Shown: piece by piece, positions 60,141 through 64,000 of the stretch
Numbering within the stretch: position 1 is the stretch's first letter
Layout of the letters: every line of letters begins with the position of its first letter
Assembly: GCF_001905595.1 (NCBI RefSeq)
Contig: NZ_LIXI01000003.1
Span: 372,001 to 436,000 of the forward strand
Direction: 5' to 3'
Origin: Streptomyces sp. CB00316
GTDB lineage: Bacteria; Actinomycetota; Actinomycetes; Streptomycetales; Streptomycetaceae
Length of the DNA: 64,000 bases
Notes under the pieces: generated by a model
Seen by the model: the letters and a program-made list of their open reading frames with translations, nothing else
What the model was told of the DNA's origin: nothing
The model's database searches: none
Position numbers and translations under genes: made by a program

Positions 60141-60779
60141 TCACCGCTCCACCGTCACCAGCCTCCGCCCGTCCGCCGTCCGCACCTCGAAGTGGTCGAT
60201 GCCCTCCGGCCGCAGCGCCGCCCCGCCGGACACCTCCACCAGGCCGTCCCCCGCCCCCCCGGCCGACCAGCTGCTCACCGTCTCCTCGCTGCCGTCCCGG
60301 CCCACCGCGATCAGTGCGCACACGCCGACGACCGGCACCCGGACGACCTCCAGCGCCACCGACGTACCCCACTCGTGGCCCGCCGCCGTCACCACCGCGC
60401 CCACCCCCGACGCCCGGTCCGCCCCCACCCACCGCTGCACCACCGCCCCGCCCGCCGGACCGCCGGGGCCGTTCGAGGACCCGGCCACCGCCAACGGTCC
60501 GCCCACCGCCAGTACCACCGCGGCCGCCACCAGCGCGAGCCTCCGCCTGCCCGCCCTGCGCCGCCCCGCCGCCACCGCCTCGACCAGCCGGTCCGCGAGG
60601 CCGGGGGAGGGCCGCACCACCGGCCGGGCGACCGCCAGCCGGGCCGCGATCGGGGCCAGCTCGCTGGCCCGGGCACGGCACGGCGGACACTCCTCCAGAT
60701 GCTCCTCGAACCGGAAGGCGTCGGCCCTCCCGAGGACGCCCAGGGCGTAGGCCCCCACCCGGATGTGGGGCTCGGTCAT
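60141..60779 (-). CDS. Zinc-binding anti-sigma factor (ZAS/RskA-like)
   Basis: The 212-aa membrane protein starts MTEPHIRVGAYALGVLGRAD and has the zinc motif FEEHLEECPPCRAR (HxxxCxxC, residues 26-35) that grips ECF sigma factors. A single membrane helix (LALVAAAVVLAVGGPLAVAG, about 85-105) leads to an extracytoplasmic domain resembling the RskA C-terminal part. Normally an ECF sigma gene is adjacent; here none is within the window, so it looks orphan. ATG 60779 and 60785 are alternatives. It is divergent from the LytTR regulator, 77 bp away. Confidence 0.85.
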   Translation of the reverse strand: MTEPHIRVGAYALGVLGRADAFRFEEHLEECPPCRARASELAPIAARLAVARPVVRPSPGLADRLVEAVAAGRRRAGRRRLALVAAAVVLAVGGPLAVAGSSNGPGGPAGGAVVQRWVGADRASGVGAVVTAAGHEWGTSVALEVVRVPVVGVCALIAVGRDGSEETVSSWSAGGAGDGLVEVSGGAALRPEGIDHFEVRTADGRRLVTVER

Positions 60780-60842
60780 CTGCATGTACTGCGGTACGGG
60801 AACAAGCCGGGATTCACTCAAGCCAGGAGGCTTCGGAGCACC

Positions 60843-60848
60843 TAAACT
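60843..60848 (+). promoter_or_regulatory. -10 element TAAACT of a leaderless LytTR gene
   Basis: TAAACT is followed by CCGGGCTC and then ATG at 60857. Transcription should start at or next to the start codon. The gene has no ribosome binding site, which fits. Confidence 0.55.
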
Positions 60849-60856
60849 CCGGGCTC

Positions 60857-61609
60857 ATGCTGCGCGTACTCGCCGTCGACGACGAACCACCCGCCCTGGA
60901 GGAGCTCCTGTACCTCCTGCGCGCCGACCCCCGCATCCGCAGCGCCGAAGGTGCCACCGGGGCGACCGAGGCGCTGCGCCGCATCGGCAACGCGGTGGAC
61001 GCCGGCCCCGACGACCCGTCCGCGATCGACGTCGTCTTCCTCGACATCCACATGGCGGGGCTCACCGGCCTCGATGTCGCCCAGCTCCTCGCCGGATTCG
61101 CCTCGCCCCCGCTCATCGTCTTCGTCACCGCGCACGAGGGCTTCGCCGTGCACGCCTTCGACCTCAAGGCCGTCGACTACGTCCTCAAACCGGTCCGCCG
61201 CGAACGCCTCGCCGAGGCCGTACGCCGAGTCGCCGAGCAGGTGGGGGAGCGGTCCGCCCCGGTCAACGACACCGCCAGCGACCAGATCCCGGTCGAGCTC
61301 GGCGGCGTCATCCGCTTCATCCCGATCGACGAGATCGCGTACGCCGAGGCGCAGGGCGACTACGCCCGGCTGCACACCGCGGCCGGCAGCCACCTCGTCC
61401 GCATCCCGCTCACCACCCTGGAGGAGCGCTGGCGCTCGCGCGGTTTCGTCAGGATCCACCGCCGCCACCTCGTGGCGCTGAGCCGGATCGACGAGCTGCG
61501 GCTGGACGCCGGAAGCATGAGCGTGCGCATCGGGGAGGCCGAGCTGGCCGTCAGCCGCCGCCACACCCGGGCCCTGCGCGACCTGCTGATGCGCCAGGGC
61601 GGCCGCTGA
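60857..61609 (+). CDS. LytTR-family response regulator
   Basis: The 250-aa protein has a receiver domain (AVDDEPPALEELLYLL, phospho-Asp in VVFLDIHMAGLTG near residue 59, Thr in VFVTAHEG, Lys in DYVLKPVRR). A LytTR DNA-binding domain follows (about 150-245, with IDEIAYAEAQGDYARLHT and FVRIHRRHLVAL). It probably controls the downstream transporter genes in response to the LytS-like kinase at 63594. A leaderless promoter starts it. LytTR/LytS pairs next to carboxylate transporters are known in other bacteria (BtsSR/BtsT). Confidence 0.93.
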   Translation: MLRVLAVDDEPPALEELLYLLRADPRIRSAEGATGATEALRRIGNAVDAGPDDPSAIDVVFLDIHMAGLTGLDVAQLLAGFASPPLIVFVTAHEGFAVHAFDLKAVDYVLKPVRRERLAEAVRRVAEQVGERSAPVNDTASDQIPVELGGVIRFIPIDEIAYAEAQGDYARLHTAAGSHLVRIPLTTLEERWRSRGFVRIHRRHLVALSRIDELRLDAGSMSVRIGEAELAVSRRHTRALRDLLMRQGGR

Positions 61610-61721
61610 CCCGGGCGCCGGCCGACGGCCGCTGAACCGGGCCCGGCAGCCGCCGCTGACCTGGGGCGACCTCCCTCGAAGCCGCTCCGGTCAAGCCTTC
61701 CCAGCACCGCCCCCCGCCGCC

Positions 61722-61727
61722 TACACT
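61722..61727 (+). promoter_or_regulatory. -10 element TACACT of a second leaderless promoter
   Basis: TACACT, then CCGAGCCC, then ATG at 61736. The layout repeats that of the LytTR gene almost base for base, so both may be read by the same holoenzyme. Confidence 0.5.
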
Positions 61728-61735
61728 CCGAGCCC

Positions 61736-62098
61736 ATGTCACCGGAGACCGCACCCCGGCGCGAAGTCGTCACGGGAGAGCCCCGCCGGGTGCGTCCGCT
61801 GCCCCGCTACCGCACCCAGTCGGAGATCGAGGAGCAGACCGCCCTCGGCGGCGCCTACGTCCGCTCGCTGATGCGCGGCCAGCTCCGCGCCGGACTCACC
61901 GTCTTCGCCGTGCTCGCCCTCGTCGCGGGCACCCTGCCGCTCCTGTTCGCCGCCCTGAACAGCGCCGCCGTCGTCTGGGCGGTGCTCGGCTTCGCCACCT
62001 ACCCGCCGCTCACCCTGGCCGCCTGGTGGTACGTGCGCAGGGCGGAGCGCAACGAGCGCGACTTCGCCCGGCTGGTGGAGGGCCGCCCCGCACCGTGA
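61736..62098 (+). CDS. Small two-helix membrane protein, partner of the downstream symporter
   Basis: The 120-aa protein has a basic cytoplasmic start (RVRPLPRYRTQSEIEEQTAL), two membrane helices (about 50-70 and 76-98) and a charged tail. Small proteins of the DUF485/YjcH kind often precede acetate-type symporters, and this one overlaps the symporter gene by 4 bp (GTGA). I cannot assign it to DUF485 with certainty. It is probably an accessory subunit. Confidence 0.75.
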   Translation: MSPETAPRREVVTGEPRRVRPLPRYRTQSEIEEQTALGGAYVRSLMRGQLRAGLTVFAVLALVAGTLPLLFAALNSAAVVWAVLGFATYPPLTLAAWWYVRRAERNERDFARLVEGRPAP

Positions 62099-63597
62099 GC
62101 ACCCCCGACCACACGGCGTCCTGGGTGGCGGTCGCCCTCGTCGTCCTCGCCACCGTCCTCGTCGGCGGCTTCGGCCTGCGCATCTCCCGTACGACCTCCG
62201 ACTTCTACGTGGCGTCCCGTACCGTGCGGCCCCGGCTCAACGCCGCCGCGATCAGTGGCGAATACCTCTCCGCCGCCTCCTTCCTCGGCGTCGCCGGTCT
62301 GGTCCTGCTGCACGGCCCGGACATGCTCTGGTACCCGGTCGGCTACACAGCCGGCTATCTGGTGCTGCTGGTCTTCGTCGCCGCACCGCTGCGCCGCTCG
62401 GGGGCGTACACCCTGCCGGACTTCGCCGAGGGGCGGCTCGAATCGCTCCAGGTGCGGCGCCTTGTCAGCATCCTCGTGGTCGGTGCGGGGTGGCTCTACC
62501 TCGTCCCGCAGCTCCAGGGCGCCGGGCTGACACTCAAGATCCTCACCGGGGCGCCCGGCTGGCTCGGCGACGTACTCGTGGCGACCGTGGTGATGGTCGC
62601 CGTGGCGGCGGGCGGGATGCGGTCCATCACCTTCGTCCAGGTCTTCCAGTACTGGCTCAAGCTCACCGCCCTCCTGGTGCCCGCCGTCTTCCTCGTCCTC
62701 GCCTGGCAGGGCGACGGCAGGCCCCGGGTCAGCTTCGACGACCAGTTCGCCGTCTTCCGCGCCGACCACCCGCTCTACGCGACGTACGGGCTCATCGTGG
62801 CGACCTTCCTCGGCACCATGGGGCTGCCGCACGTCGTCGTCCGCTTCTACACCAGCCCCAATGGCCGCGACGCCCGCCGCACCACCGTCGCCGTCCTCGC
62901 CCTGGTCGGCCTCTTCTATCTGCTGCCGCCCATCTACGGGGCGCTGGGCCGGCTGTACGCCCCCGAGCTGCGGCACGGCGGAGACGCGGACGCCGCCGTC
63001 CTCCTGCTGCCCGCCCGGGTCATCGGAGGGTTCGGCGGCGACCTGCTCGGTGCACTGATCGCGGGCGGGGCGTTCGCCGCGTTCCTCTCCACCGCGTCGG
63101 GGCTCACCATGGCCGTCGCCGGGGTCATCACCCAGGACGTGCTGTCCTCGCGAGGGGTACGCCACTTCCGGCTCGCCACCGTCCTCGCCATCGCCGTGCC
63201 ACTCACCGGTTCGCTGCTGGTCAGCCGGGTGCCGGTGGCCGACGCGGTGGGCATGGCCTTCGCCGTCTCCGCGTCCTCCTTCTGCCCGCTGCTCGTCCTC
63301 GGCATCTGGTGGCGCCGCCTCACGCCGCCCGGCGCGATCGCGGGGCTCCTCCTCGGCGGCGGGTCCGCCCTGCTCGCCGTCGCGATCACGGTGAGCGGTG
63401 CTGTACGTCCGCCCGGCTGGCCGCACGCCCTGCTCGCCTGGCCCGCCGTCTGGTCCGTCCCCGTGGGGTTCCTCGCGATGATCCTCGTCTCGCTCGCGAC
63501 CCCGGGGCGGATACCGCCGGGCACCAACGCGGCCATGACCCGCTTCCACCTCCCCGAGGCGCTCACCTCGGCTCGCGCCGCCGGGAGGGAACGATGA
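62095..63597 (+). CDS. Sodium/solute symporter (SSS), cation-acetate symporter-like
   Basis: The 500-aa transporter has about 13 membrane segments. SSS-family motifs include ASRTVRPRLNAAAISGEYLS, then SFLGVAGLVLLHGPDMLWYP, GLPHVVVRFYTSPNGRDAR and FAAFLSTASGLTMAVAGV, matching ActP/MctC-type carriers for acetate, pyruvate or propionate. The GTG start overlaps the upstream gene and the end overlaps the kinase gene (ATGA), so all are one translational unit. The substrate is a likely short carboxylate. Confidence 0.92.
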   Translation: MSTPDHTASWVAVALVVLATVLVGGFGLRISRTTSDFYVASRTVRPRLNAAAISGEYLSAASFLGVAGLVLLHGPDMLWYPVGYTAGYLVLLVFVAAPLRRSGAYTLPDFAEGRLESLQVRRLVSILVVGAGWLYLVPQLQGAGLTLKILTGAPGWLGDVLVATVVMVAVAAGGMRSITFVQVFQYWLKLTALLVPAVFLVLAWQGDGRPRVSFDDQFAVFRADHPLYATYGLIVATFLGTMGLPHVVVRFYTSPNGRDARRTTVAVLALVGLFYLLPPIYGALGRLYAPELRHGGDADAAVLLLPARVIGGFGGDLLGALIAGGAFAAFLSTASGLTMAVAGVITQDVLSSRGVRHFRLATVLAIAVPLTGSLLVSRVPVADAVGMAFAVSASSFCPLLVLGIWWRRLTPPGAIAGLLLGGGSALLAVAITVSGAVRPPGWPHALLAWPAVWSVPVGFLAMILVSLATPGRIPPGTNAAMTRFHLPEALTSARAAGRER

Positions 63598-64000
63598 CGG
63601 GCGCCGGGGTCGCCGTCCTCGTCGTCCTGGTGGCGCTGCTGCTCGGTACGGGGTTCCTGCTGGGCCGCCGCACCGCCCGCCCGGTCCGCCCGAGCGATGT
63701 CGGCACCCCCGTCGAGCACGCCACCTTCGAGACCCTGCACACCGCCTCCCTCGCCGCGCCCCCGCTGCGCGCCGGCCTCACCGAGGAGAGCGCCCGGCGC
63801 TCGGCCCGCCGGCTGCGCTCCCTGCTCGGCACCGACGCCCTCTGCCTCACCGACCGGGAGCGTGTCCTGGTCTGGGACGGCGCCGGACACCATCACGGCA
63901 AGGACGTGATGGGCCACATCGAGCAGCTGCTGGAGGGCGGGCGCGGCACGGCCTTCGACAGCGGCTGCGCCGACCTCGACTGCCCCCTGCGCTGGGCGGT
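63594..64000 (+). CDS. LytS-like sensor histidine kinase, N-terminal part (cut by window end)
   Basis: The first 135 residues show one membrane helix (AGVAVLVVLVALLLGTGFLL) and the start of a GAF-like sensor (LTEESARRSARRLRSLLGTD, LTDRERVLVWDG). This is the layout of actinobacterial LytS-type kinases that follow acetate symporter genes. GGGAGGGA is 6 bp before the ATG, which overlaps the symporter stop. The catalytic domain lies outside the window, so the kinase call rests on context and N-terminal similarity. Confidence 0.8.
   Translation, partial: MTGAGVAVLVVLVALLLGTGFLLGRRTARPVRPSDVGTPVEHATFETLHTASLAAPPLRAGLTEESARRSARRLRSLLGTDALCLTDRERVLVWDGAGHHHGKDVMGHIEQLLEGGRGTAFDSGCADLDCPLRWA

Overview
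The window is high-GC actinomycete DNA, almost certainly Streptomyces. Third codon positions are nearly all G or C, starts are often GTG or TTG, and genes sit in tight operons with GTGA/ATGA overlaps. Rare TTA codons fall in pathway regulators, and several genes have leaderless-type promoters (TANACT about 8 nt before ATG). No rRNA, tRNA, CRISPR array, prophage or intact insertion sequence was recognised.

Region 1 (1-23219) is the end of a polyene-macrolide type modular PKS cluster. It holds the C-terminal end of one PKS protein (KR-ACP-docking) and a complete two-module PKS of 3630 aa. Both of its modules are KS-AT-DH-KR-ACP, with malonyl-type ATs and B-type KRs, so each should add a conjugated trans double bond. 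A type II thioesterase follows, then three large LAL (ATPase-LuxR) activators in a row, then a small PAS-LuxR activator of the PimM/NysRIV/AmphRIV type. The order PKS, thioesterase, three LALs, PAS-LuxR is that of the nystatin/amphotericin clusters. A near-match to the PimM-type operator lies between the PKS and the thioesterase. A very strong 28-bp hairpin closes the cluster at 23155-23219.

Region 2 (23220-31560) is a patchwork of housekeeping genes and wreckage: a Nudix hydrolase, a GH5-FN3-CBM2 remnant, panD, a Nudix pseudogene, a proline-rich small protein, a LysA-like PLP decarboxylase, 6-phosphogluconate dehydrogenase and a DUF5709 protein. Region 3 (31560-41755) has a free-standing MurE-like ligase, a type B carboxylesterase, a lipoprotein, and a secreted S1 protease. 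A broken LacI regulator is accompanied by three copies of one palindromic operator. An Rpf-like/LysM/M23 wall hydrolase, a DMT permease and an FhuF-like Fe-S protein follow.

Region 4 (41811-49257) is a dense stress-signalling block: STAS protein, MarR regulator, SpoIIE-type phosphatase, RsbW-like ATPase, an overlapping operon (response regulator-phosphatase, CHASE3 kinase, response regulator), and a SigB/SigF-family sigma factor. Together they look like a partner-switching system with two-component input.

Region 5 (49519-64000) carries an SDR-like protein with an N-terminal zinc ribbon and a 58-aa small gene. A YndJ(truncated)-DUF1990 pair with two TetR-type palindromes but no TetR gene lies next to a lipase maturation factor-like gene. 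Then come a DUF6777 lipoprotein, a PAS-GAF-PP2C-ATPase phosphatase, a WS/DGAT acyltransferase, an Fpg/Nei glycosylase flanked by small duplications, and an anti-sigma factor. The last operon is LytTR regulator, small membrane protein, acetate-type Na+ symporter and LytS-like sensor kinase (cut by the window end), which suggests nutrient sensing coupled to uptake.
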